Below are positions 33,701 through 42,539 of a stretch of DNA of 61,722 bases, in pieces. The number at the start of each line of letters is the position of its first letter. The first letter of the stretch is position 1. The translations under genes and the position numbers were made by a program. The notes under the pieces are model-generated. The model did no database searches, was not told the origin of the DNA, and worked only from the letters and a program-made list of their open reading frames with translations. The DNA is from Flavobacterium macacae (GTDB lineage Bacteria; Bacteroidota; Bacteroidia; Flavobacteriales; Flavobacteriaceae), in contig NZ_RQVR01000016.1 of NCBI RefSeq assembly GCF_003865365.1, forward strand, positions 1 to 61,722. The letters run 5' to 3'.

Positions 33701-35887
33701 TGCAAAAATATTTCCTCTTAATTTCAACGGACCAGCGTGCAGATTCAGTTTTTCTAAATCGGCAATATCAGTGTTCAGTTTTAATTTTACGGCTGGATAT
33801 TTTCCTTTAAATTTTCCTTCGGCAACCATGTCAAAAGTCAGGTTGACGTCGTTCATTCCGGCTGTAATATCAAAATTTGCGTTTTTGATAGCGCCTTTTA
33901 ATTTCAAGTCTTTATATGTGTATTTATTGAATTCCGCTTTGATCAAAGTTCCGTCAATAGAAGCATTTGCGGTTTGGGGATCAAATCCGGTGCCTTTCAC
34001 TTTGGCTTTCAAGCTGACTTTTCCAAGCGAATCATTTTTTAACAATTTTCCGATATCAAAATTATCAATCGTTGCATCGGCATCATATTTTTCATAATTT
34101 TTACGTCTTTGGTCAAAAGTCGCCTTGATTTTGGCCTTTCCAAAACTGCTCGCCAAATTCATATCCGTATTGAAATTTGAAATTCCGCCCTTAAAAAATC
34201 CGTTCAATGACAATTGCGAAGGAAGCTGAATATTTGCAGGAATCGTTCCTTTTGGCACAAACATATTGATATCTTTTGCGGTCGATTTCAATTGATTGAT
34301 CTTCAAATCAAAATAGGCTTTTTCAACATCGGGCAAACCCGTAATTCTTCCGCTTACGGAAACAACAGTCGAACCAATGCCACTTATTTCTAATTTAGGA
34401 ATCGAAAGATCATTGACTTTTCCATAAACTTTACTGTTGATATACAAAATTGCATTCGGATTGCTCTTAAACGGATTTTGATTTTCCAAAGTCGGAACAA
34501 ATAGCAAAATGTCTTTGAAACCAATTTGACTGTTTTCTAAATTTGCATCAAATCCCGAATCACCTAAATTATCTGCGATTTTTGACAAGTCATTGTAAGT
34601 CACATTTATTTCGTCTTTGACTAAAGTCTGCGGTGTTTTTAAGTATAAATTTTTAAGCGAAGCTCTTTTGCTTCCGTAAAAAAAGTTGGTTTTTAAGGAT
34701 TCAATATCCAAACCGCTTTGGTCTTTTATTGAAAATTCTTTAATATTTCCATAAATTGAATCATTGCTGTAATATAATTTTTCTCCTTGAAGTTTTACAT
34801 TTTCGAGATTCAAATGCTTGTAATCCATCCCTTTTTTAACTCTTGGGGAATTTTCATCATCAAATCTAAAAGCAATATTTTGAATGGAAGTTTCATTCAA
34901 TTTTAATTTCCATTGCGGACCTGATGCTTTTAAAGATTCTGGTGCCTGAACTTCAATGGGTTTGTCTAATTTTCCAAAAGTCAAACCTCCAGAAATACCG
35001 TCAATCTCAAATTTTTCTAAATCAATAAATTGCTTTTTTAAATCGATTTCATTGAATTTCAAAAGCAGTTTTTTCAATTTAATTCCTGTATTTAAAGCGG
35101 AGCCCTTGTTGTCAAAACCAACATCAATATTAGCCAATAAAATCTCTCCTACTTCTAAATTTAAGTCAGGCCTTTTGACCGCTTCATCAGTCACTTCTAC
35201 CGTATTTTGGGCAACTTCTTGAATGATTTCGCCTTGTTTCAGCATTACTTTAAATCCGTCCAAATTAATTTTTGGAACCGTAAAATCCATTTTATCTAAA
35301 TCAAATTTGGTGATTTTTGTATCAAAATGGTTCACATAGGCATTTAAGTCGTTCTTTGAAATGGCGTCTTCAAAACGTAGTTTTATGCGGTCAAGATTGA
35401 TGTTTTTTACCGAAATTTTCATCGGTGCAGCAGTGGTGTCTTTCGGTTCGTTCGAGGCAAAAGCGTCAATAATATAATCAAAATTGAAAACGGAATCTTT
35501 GTCCCGTTTTATGGTGGTGTTAATTCCTTGCAAATCCAGCGAATTGATTTCTACCTCGTTGTCCAAAAGCTTGAAAAGACTGATATCCACTTTCACTTTA
35601 TCGCCCGCTAAAAGCGTATCGCCCGTCTGGCTTTCAAAATAGATATCTTCTAAAATGATGTATTTTGGAAGTCCGATTTCAATTCTTCCGACCTTAACCG
35701 GTGTTTTGATTTTTCCTTCTAAATAAGTTACAGCCTTATCTTTAATTATGTTTTGGAAATAAGGAATTTGTATTAAAATCACAATCAAAAGAAATAGCCC
35801 CAGCAATGAACCAATGATCCACGCTAAGATTTTTAGTGTTTTTCTGACGTATTTATTTAATTTAAAAGATTTAGTAGGTTTGTTCAA
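30770..35887 (-). CDS. tamB: TamB, inner-membrane-anchored translocation and assembly module protein
   Basis: The protein has 1705 residues. One membrane segment lies near 17-37 (LAWIIGSLLGLFLLIVILIQ). A very long beta-strand body follows, then the conserved DUF490/TamB C-terminal domain at roughly 1250-1650. That domain includes TTLTGRYEFDEGAYEMSFN, FIKRRFEIQKGSYILWTG and QVFALLLLGRFIG. A lysine/glutamate-rich tail closes the protein. TamB bridges the periplasm and is thought to move phospholipids or help outer-membrane proteins. The only start giving this anchor is TTG at 35887; the next in-frame Met is about 210 residues on. It overlaps tamL by 8 bp. Role in Bacteroidota envelope integrity is inferred from the family. 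Confidence 0.9.
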   Translation of the reverse strand: MNKPTKSFKLNKYVRKTLKILAWIIGSLLGLFLLIVILIQIPYFQNIIKDKAVTYLEGKIKTPVKVGRIEIGLPKYIILEDIYFESQTGDTLLAGDKVKVDISLFKLLDNEVEINSLDLQGINTTIKRDKDSVFNFDYIIDAFASNEPKDTTAAPMKISVKNINLDRIKLRFEDAISKNDLNAYVNHFDTKITKFDLDKMDFTVPKINLDGFKVMLKQGEIIQEVAQNTVEVTDEAVKRPDLNLEVGEILLANIDVGFDNKGSALNTGIKLKKLLLKFNEIDLKKQFIDLEKFEIDGISGGLTFGKLDKPIEVQAPESLKASGPQWKLKLNETSIQNIAFRFDDENSPRVKKGMDYKHLNLENVKLQGEKLYYSNDSIYGNIKEFSIKDQSGLDIESLKTNFFYGSKRASLKNLYLKTPQTLVKDEINVTYNDLSKIADNLGDSGFDANLENSQIGFKDILLFVPTLENQNPFKSNPNAILYINSKVYGKVNDLSIPKLEISGIGSTVVSVSGRITGLPDVEKAYFDLKINQLKSTAKDINMFVPKGTIPANIQLPSQLSLNGFFKGGISNFNTDMNLASSFGKAKIKATFDQRRKNYEKYDADATIDNFDIGKLLKNDSLGKVSLKAKVKGTGFDPQTANASIDGTLIKAEFNKYTYKDLKLKGAIKNANFDITAGMNDVNLTFDMVAEGKFKGKYPAVKLKLNTDIADLEKLNLHAGPLKLRGNIFADITDSSPENLNGKVRLYDFLMVDAKETYSLDSIKVDAFSSAEMDSIRIQSQFANALMTGNFQYDQIGTALTNSISKYYNTNPTAPKKTNLPQQFDLTLVVRDEPILMKLMPQLTALSPIEIKARYNSEGDSITVNGKIPKIVYGTNTITNGELDIETDEDALIYSLVIDDIKSGQINLPYTSISGQVAENKVNYTVLIRDNKDEDQYLLAGSLKAEDGNTKISLEPDGLVLNYEPWDIDRENILEFGSKGIYANNFELSNQASSIKIQSQSESANSPLDVTLKDFEIATITNAVAKDTLLAGGRINGNVLVKDVTKTMTFTADLNIEDFTFKTDTVGNIAIKVDNNTANTLNADVAINGGDGNQVNLTGNYRTDNSTFDMNLDIEKLNMKSIQGFTMGAITQSTGFLSGDFKITGNTTDPNVIGELKFNEIGLRVTQLASYFDEMNDKISFTNQGITLDNFSVSDSDDNQLIVDGRVLTTNYTDFGFDLRVNAENFKVVNSVAKDNDLYYGDLFIDTKLSVKGDLNKPVVRGELKINEDTALTIVLPQSDPSIADREGIVEFIDQDGMQIDKRFIVADSLNQSQFKGMDVSVNIEIVKEAELTMIIDKGNGDYLNLKGEAQLTGGIDESGKTTLTGRYEFDEGAYEMSFNFIKRRFEIQKGSYILWTGEPTTADINITAVYEIETAPIDLVDNQITTNRNIYKQRIPFETLLKMKGELLKPEITFDITLPEGNNTVATEVTNLTKTKLAQLRQQEGELNKQVFALLLLGRFIGENPFSSEAGGTSAGSLARQSVSKILSQQLNNLAGDLVQGVELDFDLQSREDYTTGSREDRTDLNVGLSKRLLNDRLKVTVGSSFGLEGPQQANEETNNIAGDLSADYQLTKDGRYMVRAYRKNQYQVALQGQVIETGVGFIITMDYNKFSELFHKTEEQKKIDREIKEKDKLRREKEKATNEKSAEEQKERTDKNAKKDKDNE

Positions 35888-35999
35888 AATGAAATAGTGT
35901 TTAAAATAGGTCTCTTACGCTAATTAAAAATACAAACTAAATCATAGAATTATATTAAAATCTTCCCAAAATTGAGAGAAAATAGCTGGTAACAATCTC

Positions 36000-38639
36000 C
36001 TAAATTTGTTCTAATATTGATTTTAAATCGATTGCATCTTTAAAGAAATTGGCCCATAAATCTCCCTTTTCTTGAAGCCTTTTCGGAAGTGTCTTGATAC
36101 TAAATTGGTTTAAATCCAATTTGTCGTTTATTTCTTTCCACTCTAAAGGCGTGCTGACATTGGCGCCTTCGCGAGGGCGGATAGAGTAGATGCTGGCCAT
36201 TGTTTTTCCTTTTCCATTTTGTAAAAAATCGAGATAGACTTTCCCTTTTCTTTTGGACGGGCTTCTTTCTAAACTCACAATTTTGGGCAGTTTTTTTAAA
36301 ACCATCAGGCTCACCAAATGTGAAAATTCTCGAGTTTGGGTATAGGAATATTTCGGCAGAACCGGAATAAAAACGTGGATTCCTTTTCCGCCGGAAGTTT
36401 TCACATAAGCCGGCACCTGAAGCAAATCAAGGATTTCTTTCAATGCCAATGCAGTTTTTACAATTTTTTTGATGTCAGCTTCATTCGGGTCCAAGTCAAA
36501 AATAATGTAATCAGGATTGTTTAATTTTCCCACGCGACTGCTCCACGGATTTAACTCAATACAGCCCCAATTGGCCAAAAAAAGTAAGGTGTCGCGGTCT
36601 TGGCAAAGCAGATACGTAACGCTTTCGTCTGTGGATTTTGACTTTAATTTTCGAGTTTTGATCCAATCAGGAACTTGGCCTTCCACATTTTTCTGAAAAA
36701 AACCGGGTTTTGAAATTCCGTTTGGCGTTCGCAACAAAGATTGCGGACGGTCTTTCAAATACGGTAGAATATAATCTGTAATGGAATTATAATAAGCAAT
36801 CACGTCGCCTTTTGTATATTTTTCTTTCGGCCAGAAAACTTTATCTAAATTTGAAAATTCTACTTTGCTATCTGTAATTTCATTTGTATGAATGGTTGAT
36901 TTTTCTGCTGTAGAAGATGATTTTTTGGTTTCTTTTACTTTGGAATTATCTCCAGAAACTATTTTTTCAGAAGCCATTTCTTTTTCTCGAACGACATTTT
37001 TTGCTTTTTTATCGGTTCGCAAACCCATATACACCGGATGGCGCAAACTTCCAGATTCAGTCCATTCTGAAAATTTGACCTGCGCGACCAACTGAGGCGA
37101 AACCCAATGCGTTCCCTGCAATTTTGGAGGCGTTTTGAACGGTGGCGTTTTGCGTTCGATTTTGTTTAATTTCGTGCGGAGTTCTTTTAAAACGGCATCA
37201 GAAAATCCAGTCCCTACTTTTCCAGAATAGATGAATTCATTGTTTTCGTAAAATCCTAAAAGCAATGCTCCAAGTCCATCTCGGCTTCCGCTGGGTTCTG
37301 TAAAGCCACCAATAACCATTTCTTGCTGTTTGCTGGTTTTGATTTTCAGCCAATCTTTTGAGCGTTTGTTTTCATAATATTTTGAGGACGATTTTTTAGC
37401 AATAATTCCTTCGCCACCTAGTTTTTCAACTGCATTAAAAGTTTCCAAACCTTGACCGATCGTGTGCGAAGAAAAGATGATATTTTTCAATTTCGGAAGA
37501 ATGGCTTTCAGGATTTTTTTTCTTTGGATAAGTTTCAAATTTCGCAGATCATGCCCCTTGAAATAAATTATATCGAAGACATAAAACTTTAAAATTCCGC
37601 CTTTCGGATCGTCATCAAAATGTTGCAACCATTGAAAATGACTTTTACCTTTTGAATCTTCCACCACAATTTCCCCATCTAAAATTACGTCATCATTTAC
37701 TTTTTCTAGACTTGAGACGATTTCTTTGTATTTTGAATTAAAAGAAATTCCGTTTCTGGAAATTAAATTTACTTTATTCTTTTTTATTTGGGCCAAAGCG
37801 CGGTAACCGTCAAATTTATTTTCAAAAATCCAGTCGTCATGATCAAATGCTTCTTCTGCTAAAGTCGCCAACTGCGGACGCCAATTCTCTGGAAATGATT
37901 TTATTTTTTGGGCTTCGGCCAAATCCTCACCTGAAAACTCGGAATCACTTTGCCTTAATTTTAGCTTTGGTTTTTGATCATCAGCTTTTTCTTTTTTTTC
38001 TTTTGCTATTTCTTTTTCAGCTTCAGGTTTTGAAAGTTTTTTACCTTTTTTAGAACTGTACACGTTGCCGTTTTCTTCAATTCCTTTAAAATCCAAACCC
38101 GAAACGGCTGAATTTTCATCAAATTTTATCTTTTCGCCCGCAAATTCATCTTTTGATTTCATCAAAAGCCACATGTTTTCTTTGCCTTTCATTTGAACCA
38201 AATGCCACGCGCCTTGCATCTTTTTTCCTTTCAAAATAATTTTTATGGAACCCTCAGCAAGCTGTTTTTTCATTATTTTATTGTCTTGGGAAATCGTTTT
38301 TTCTGCATTTTCAGGACGAAAGGTTCCGTAATCCCAAACCATAACGGTACCACCGCCATATTCTCCTTTCGGAATGGTGCCTTCAAAATCAAAATAATCC
38401 ATCGGATGGTCTTCGGTCTGTACCGCTAATCTTTTGTCAGAAGTATTGGCCGAAGGCCCTTTTGGAACTGCCCAACTCACCAAGACGCCATCAATTTCCA
38501 ACCTAAAATCATAGTGCAATCGCGAAGCATCGTGTTTTTGGACCACAAAAGTCAAGGCTCCTTTTGAAGTTTTTTTTACACCTTTTGGTTCTTTCGTTTT
38601 GCTGAAATCCCGCTTTTGATTGTATTTCTCAAGTGGCAT
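36000..38639 (-). CDS. ligD: Multidomain DNA ligase D (PE-LIG-POL)
   Basis: The protein has 879 residues. The 3'-phosphoesterase domain spans 1-170 (His42 and Asp44 in RLHYDFRLEIDG; HPMDYFDFEGTIP). A low-complexity linker rich in K/E covers 185-230. The ATP-dependent ligase domain runs from about 250 to 550, with adenylation Lys275 in ENKFDGYRA, DGEIVV at 321-326 and GEGIIAKK. The polymerase/primase domain runs from about 590 to 860, with the metal-binding FDLDP (Asp715, Asp717), SGGKGIHVF and LDFLQN (Asp804). The order is that of Pseudomonas LigD, not of Mycobacterium. It trims, fills and seals broken ends with Ku. It begins 3 bp after the ku stop. Confidence 0.96.
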   Translation of the reverse strand: MPLEKYNQKRDFSKTKEPKGVKKTSKGALTFVVQKHDASRLHYDFRLEIDGVLVSWAVPKGPSANTSDKRLAVQTEDHPMDYFDFEGTIPKGEYGGGTVMVWDYGTFRPENAEKTISQDNKIMKKQLAEGSIKIILKGKKMQGAWHLVQMKGKENMWLLMKSKDEFAGEKIKFDENSAVSGLDFKGIEENGNVYSSKKGKKLSKPEAEKEIAKEKKEKADDQKPKLKLRQSDSEFSGEDLAEAQKIKSFPENWRPQLATLAEEAFDHDDWIFENKFDGYRALAQIKKNKVNLISRNGISFNSKYKEIVSSLEKVNDDVILDGEIVVEDSKGKSHFQWLQHFDDDPKGGILKFYVFDIIYFKGHDLRNLKLIQRKKILKAILPKLKNIIFSSHTIGQGLETFNAVEKLGGEGIIAKKSSSKYYENKRSKDWLKIKTSKQQEMVIGGFTEPSGSRDGLGALLLGFYENNEFIYSGKVGTGFSDAVLKELRTKLNKIERKTPPFKTPPKLQGTHWVSPQLVAQVKFSEWTESGSLRHPVYMGLRTDKKAKNVVREKEMASEKIVSGDNSKVKETKKSSSTAEKSTIHTNEITDSKVEFSNLDKVFWPKEKYTKGDVIAYYNSITDYILPYLKDRPQSLLRTPNGISKPGFFQKNVEGQVPDWIKTRKLKSKSTDESVTYLLCQDRDTLLFLANWGCIELNPWSSRVGKLNNPDYIIFDLDPNEADIKKIVKTALALKEILDLLQVPAYVKTSGGKGIHVFIPVLPKYSYTQTREFSHLVSLMVLKKLPKIVSLERSPSKRKGKVYLDFLQNGKGKTMASIYSIRPREGANVSTPLEWKEINDKLDLNQFSIKTLPKRLQEKGDLWANFFKDAIDLKSILEQI

Positions 38640-38642
38640 AAT

Positions 38643-39431
38643 CTAATTTTTTATAGCTTCTAAACTTGCTTTTAATTGCTCTAATAGATCATCAGAAGCG
38701 CCTTTTTTTGCTTTTGGCTTTTCTTCTGTTTCTTCTTTTTTAGCCGGTTTTCCTTTTGTTTTGGCTTTTTTCTTAATCATTTTTTCAAGTTCCTCTTTAT
38801 AGGTGTCTTTGTATTTTTCGGGCTCAAATTTCTCGGTCAATTGATCAATAATGGTCATCGCCATATCTAATTCTTTCTTTGAAATCTTCACATCATTCGG
38901 AATTTTTGCTTCTTTTGGATCGCGCAAGTCCTGGTCAAAACGAATTTGGATCAGCAATATCGCATCTTCTTCGACTTTTAAGATTCCCAGATGTTCGGTA
39001 TTGCGCAAAACAAATTTGGCCAAACCCACTTTTCCAGATTTTTTTAAAGCTTCGCGAAGCAAAGCATATGTTTTTTTAGCTTCTTTCGCCGGTTCAACGA
39101 TATAGGGTTTTTCTAAATACTGCGACGGAATTTCATCTTCCAATACAAATTCAAAGATGTCAATCGTCTGCGTTTTTTCAGGCATTGCTTTCGCAAAATC
39201 AGCCTTGTCTAAAACTACATAATCGCCATCTTCTTTTTTGTAGCCTTTGGCAATTTCATCCCAAGGCACTTCTTTTCCGTCTTTTTTGCAAACCCTGACA
39301 TATTGAATTTTACATTGGTCTTTCTTTCTAATCATATCCAAATCAATATTATGAGTCGTCGCTCCGCTGAAAAGCCGAATCGGAATATTGACCAAGCCAA
39401 AACTGATTCCACCGCGCCAAATTGCTTTCAT
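38643..39431 (-). CDS. ku: Ku protein, non-homologous end joining
   Basis: The protein has 262 residues. The Ku core begins at once with MKAIWRGGISFGLVNIPIRL, and continues with QYVRVCKKDGKEVPWDEIAKGY and the bridge region FVLEDEIPSQYLEKPYIVEP. The last 50 residues are lysine/glutamate rich (KKKAKTKGKPAKKEET), the usual basic tail that contacts DNA or ligase. It forms a ring on DNA ends and recruits LigD, encoded 3 bp downstream. No clear TAnnTTTG box lies upstream; a near match TACATTTA is present. Confidence 0.96.
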   Translation of the reverse strand: MKAIWRGGISFGLVNIPIRLFSGATTHNIDLDMIRKKDQCKIQYVRVCKKDGKEVPWDEIAKGYKKEDGDYVVLDKADFAKAMPEKTQTIDIFEFVLEDEIPSQYLEKPYIVEPAKEAKKTYALLREALKKSGKVGLAKFVLRNTEHLGILKVEEDAILLIQIRFDQDLRDPKEAKIPNDVKISKKELDMAMTIIDQLTEKFEPEKYKDTYKEELEKMIKKKAKTKGKPAKKEETEEKPKAKKGASDDLLEQLKASLEAIKN

Positions 39432-39499
39432 ACTGTTTTCTTTTACTTAAATGTATCACTTTTTTGATAAATACAGATTTGCTTTAACATCACGTAAAC

Positions 39500-39532
39500 A
39501 AAAAAGTGAAGCTGTTGTGCTTCACTTTTTTA
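39500..39532 (-). terminator. Terminator after the acidic small-protein gene
   Basis: AAAAGTGAAGC pairs with GCTTCACTTTT around TGTTGT, with A/T runs on both flanks. It separates this gene from ku downstream. Confidence 0.85.
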
Positions 39533-39802
39533 TTATCTTTCTTCACTGTCGCCAACCGTTCTTTTTTGGTACGGCTTTGTTTCATTTGGCTCATCGTCTG
39601 CATCTTCATCATCGGTCAATGAATGTTCTTCGTCCAGACCGTTTGTGTGAAAATCGTCGTTTTCATCTTCTTCTTCAGCGTCTTCATCAAAGTCGCGGTC
39701 TTTGTCGTGCGCATTGTTTTTATCACGGTTTAGTTCCGGATTATCAATTCCCCGCCTGTCGTTTTCTGCAAATTCTTCTTCGTTGTTTCTATCATTTGTC
39801 AT
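39533..39802 (-). CDS. Highly acidic, disordered small protein
   Basis: The protein has 89 residues, of which about 40% are Asp or Glu (19 D and 17 E by count), with almost no hydrophobic core, no signal and no membrane segment; residues 33-60 are almost purely acidic. Such a chain should be intrinsically disordered. I do not recognise a family. It lies between the DUF892 gene (17 bp upstream) and ku on the same strand. That the acidic chain interacts with the basic-tailed DUF892 protein is speculation from charge and position. The terminator placed directly after its stop supports it as a real gene. Confidence 0.6.
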   Translation of the reverse strand: MTNDRNNEEEFAENDRRGIDNPELNRDKNNAHDKDRDFDEDAEEEDENDDFHTNGLDEEHSLTDDEDADDEPNETKPYQKRTVGDSEER

Positions 39803-39819
39803 AGCATGAATTTTTAAAA

Positions 39820-40455
39820 TTACTTTTCATCCATTTCGTCAACAGCGTCGAAGTTAATAGTGTTGTAAGCCGCTTCTGTTAAAGTCACATCAGCCTCTTT
39901 CTCTTCTTCTAAAGTTGCATGTAGAATTTCAGCCGCTTCCTCTTCGCCTAAAGTCTTTGCAAACGCGCAAAGGGTTCCATAAGTCGCGATTTCATAATGC
40001 TCAATTTTTTGCGAAGCTGCAATAATTCCAGCATCACGCACGGCACCAGGCTGGGTTTCTTCGATAATGCTGTTTCCTTCTTTTATCAAACCATCCATAG
40101 CATCGCACTTTTTGGCGACTGCTTTTTTTCCAATAAGCGCAAAAACTTGTTCTAATCTTTCTACTTGCTTTTCCGTAACCCCTAAGTGATCTTCAAGAGC
40201 GGTTTTTAAATTTTCAGAAGTAGCATTTTTAGCCATTTTTGGCAACGCTTTTGTTAGTGCTTTTTCTGCCCAATAAATGTCTTTCAGCGAATCTTCAAAC
40301 AATTCTCTCAAGCCGTCGGCAGCGCTTGCTTTTGGCTTGACAGTTTTAGTTTTAGAAGACGTTGCCGGTTTCTTTGTAGCAGCAGTTGTTTTTGTTTTGC
40401 TGGCAGCAGCTGTTTTGCTTTTACTGTCTTTTGCAGTAGCATTTGAATTTTTCAT
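39820..40455 (-). CDS. DUF892 (YciE/YciF) ferritin-like protein with basic H1-like tail
   Basis: The protein has 211 residues. Residues 1-48 are an almost pure K/A/T/S tail (for example KTKTTAATKKPATSSKTKT), like bacterial histone-H1-like tails. From residue 49 comes the four-helix DUF892 domain: LRELFEDSLKDIYWAEKAL, EDHLGVTEKQVERLEQVF and IEHYEIATYGTLCAFAKTLGE. Carboxylate and His residues (Glu, ExxxH-type, E-x-x-H-Y-E) suit a di-iron site. YciE/F proteins are stress-induced ferritin-like proteins of unknown activity. The tail suggests DNA association reminiscent of Dps; this is inference. Confidence 0.88.
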   Translation of the reverse strand: MKNSNATAKDSKSKTAAASKTKTTAATKKPATSSKTKTVKPKASAADGLRELFEDSLKDIYWAEKALTKALPKMAKNATSENLKTALEDHLGVTEKQVERLEQVFALIGKKAVAKKCDAMDGLIKEGNSIIEETQPGAVRDAGIIAASQKIEHYEIATYGTLCAFAKTLGEEEAAEILHATLEEEKEADVTLTEAAYNTINFDAVDEMDEK

Positions 40456-40582
40456 ATTGAGATTTTTTATGTTTCGTTATCTCAAAGTTCTTAAATCCAA
40501 ATTCATTTTTGCTTACATAATTTTTTTAGTTTATTACATTTTTTTGTTTTGTAAATGATTTGCTAGTAGTAAAATGCGAAAT

Positions 40583-41347
40583 TTAATTAATAAAATTTCT
40601 TGTGAAATCTGATAGGGAAGCAACAGCATTTTCTTTGATGAATTTCACAAAACTGCTCCCAATAATGGCCCCTTTTTGAAAAGTGGCCGCCTGATTAAAA
40701 GTCAATTTATCATTTATTCCAAAACCGATAATTTGGGGATTTTTCAAATTCATTTTAGAAACCCTTTCAAAATAATTCATTTCTTTTTCTCCAAAACCAT
40801 CCGTGCTTCCGGTAACGCTGGCACTGCTTACCATATAAATAAAGGAATTTGAAATGGAATCCATTCTTAAAATGCGTTCTTCGGAAGTTTGTGGCGTAAT
40901 CAGGAAAATATTGGCTAGCGCGTATTTTTCGAAAATTGCTTGGTATTCTGAAACGTAAATTTCCAAAGGCAAATCAGGAATAATCAACCCGTCTATTCCA
41001 ATTTCTTGGCATTTTTTACAGAAATTTTCAACTCCGAATTGTAAGATGGGATTAAAATAACCCATTATCAGCAACGGAATTTTTACGCTCTCGCGGATAT
41101 TTTGCAACTGTTCAAAAAGCAATGCAGAGGTCATTCCGTTTTTTAGGGCTTGCGTAGAACTCGCCTGAATTGTGGGTCCGTCAGCCAAAGGATCGCTAAA
41201 CGGAAGCCCGATTTCAATCATGTCAACTCCTGATTTTTCTAAATTTTCAATAATATTTTTAGTGTCATTCAGATTTGGAAATCCAGCCGTAAAATAAATA
41301 GAAAGCAGTTTTTTATTTTCTTGTAATTTATCTTGGATGCGTTTCAT
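40583..41347 (-). CDS. trpA: Tryptophan synthase alpha chain
   Basis: The protein has 254 residues. The TIM barrel has catalytic Glu45 (MIEIGLPFSDPLADGP) and Asp56, equivalent to Glu49 and Asp60 of the E. coli enzyme. It cleaves indole-glycerol phosphate to indole and glyceraldehyde phosphate, channelling indole to TrpB. It is the last gene of the operon, starting 4 bp after trpB. I see no convincing terminator after it. Confidence 0.96.
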   Translation of the reverse strand: MKRIQDKLQENKKLLSIYFTAGFPNLNDTKNIIENLEKSGVDMIEIGLPFSDPLADGPTIQASSTQALKNGMTSALLFEQLQNIRESVKIPLLIMGYFNPILQFGVENFCKKCQEIGIDGLIIPDLPLEIYVSEYQAIFEKYALANIFLITPQTSEERILRMDSISNSFIYMVSSASVTGSTDGFGEKEMNYFERVSKMNLKNPQIIGFGINDKLTFNQAATFQKGAIIGSSFVKFIKENAVASLSDFTRNFIN

Positions 41348-41351
41348 CTGC

Positions 41352-42539
41352 TTAAATTTTAAAATAGTTAATGTAAGTAGTCAAGTCTTTATCGCCCCGA
41401 CCTGAAAGGTTTACAATCACAATATCATCTGGATTAAATGTTTTATGATTCAAAACCGCAAAAGCGTGAGCACTTTCAATCGCCGGAATAATGCCTTCTA
41501 ATTTAGCCAATTCGAGTCCGGCTTCCATTGCTTCATCATCGGTAATCGAAAGAAATTCGGCTCGTTTTGTTTGAAATAAATTGGCGTGCATCGGTCCAAT
41601 TCCAGGATAATCCAAGCCGGCAGAAATAGAGTAGGGTTCTGTAATTTGTCCGTCGTTGGTTTGCATCAACAGGGTTTTGCTTCCGTGGATAACTCCTGTT
41701 TTTCCAAGCAAAGAAGTTGCCGCACTTTCTCCAGAATTCACACCTTTTCCAGCAGCTTCAACAGCAATTAAATTTACATTTTCATCGTCTAAAAAATGAT
41801 AGAAAGCGCCAGCAGCATTGCTTCCGCCACCAACACACGCAATCACATAATCAGGATTTTTTCTGTTTTCAATTTCTTCCAATTGCAATTTAATTTCTTC
41901 GGAAATAACACTCTGGAAACGCGCCACCATATCAGGGTAAGGATGCGGGCCGACAACGGAACCGATGATGTAAAAAGTGTCTTCGGGGTTGTTAATCCAA
42001 TCTCTGATCGCTTCATTGGTAGCGTCTTTTAACGTTTTTGAACCTGAAGTTGCGGGACGGACTTCCGCGCCAAGCATTTTCATTCGCGCCACGTTTGGAG
42101 CCTGTCGTTCAATGTCGATTTCGCCCATATAAACGATGCATTTCAAGCCCATCAACGCACAAACCGTGGCGGTTGCAACACCGTGCTGGCCGGCCCCTGT
42201 TTCTGCAATAATTCTGTGTTTTCCAAGTCGTTTGGCTACTAAAATCTGGCCAATCGTGTTATTGATTTTATGCGCGCCGGTGTGGCACAAGTCTTCTCTT
42301 TTTAAATAGATTTTAGTATTGTGTTTTTGGGACAATCTTTTAGCGAAATAAAGCGGTGTAGGTCTTCCAACATATTCTCTCAGAAGCGATTGAAATTCTT
42401 CTTTAAAGCTTTTTTCTTCTGAAATTTCCAAGTATTTCAATCGCAATTCCTCTACATTTGGATATAACATTTCTGGGATAAAGGCTCCGCCGAATTCTCC
42501 ATAAAATCCTTTTTCGTCTGCGTTGTACTTTGAGCTCAT
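41352..42539 (-). CDS. trpB: Tryptophan synthase beta chain
   Basis: The protein has 395 residues and is a fold-type II PLP enzyme. Lys91 in HTGAHKINN binds PLP; the phosphate loop is GGGSNAAG, and GRGDKD closes the C-terminus. It joins indole and serine to give tryptophan. Its ATG overlaps the trpF stop by four bases (ATGA), so translation is coupled. Full length for TrpB1 type. Confidence 0.97.
   Translation of the reverse strand: MSSKYNADEKGFYGEFGGAFIPEMLYPNVEELRLKYLEISEEKSFKEEFQSLLREYVGRPTPLYFAKRLSQKHNTKIYLKREDLCHTGAHKINNTIGQILVAKRLGKHRIIAETGAGQHGVATATVCALMGLKCIVYMGEIDIERQAPNVARMKMLGAEVRPATSGSKTLKDATNEAIRDWINNPEDTFYIIGSVVGPHPYPDMVARFQSVISEEIKLQLEEIENRKNPDYVIACVGGGSNAAGAFYHFLDDENVNLIAVEAAGKGVNSGESAATSLLGKTGVIHGSKTLLMQTNDGQITEPYSISAGLDYPGIGPMHANLFQTKRAEFLSITDDEAMEAGLELAKLEGIIPAIESAHAFAVLNHKTFNPDDIVIVNLSGRGDKDLTTYINYFKI

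Noticed and set aside
40460..40582. Terminator after trpA
   Set aside because: The region is T-rich but I could not draw a stable stem, so none is listed.
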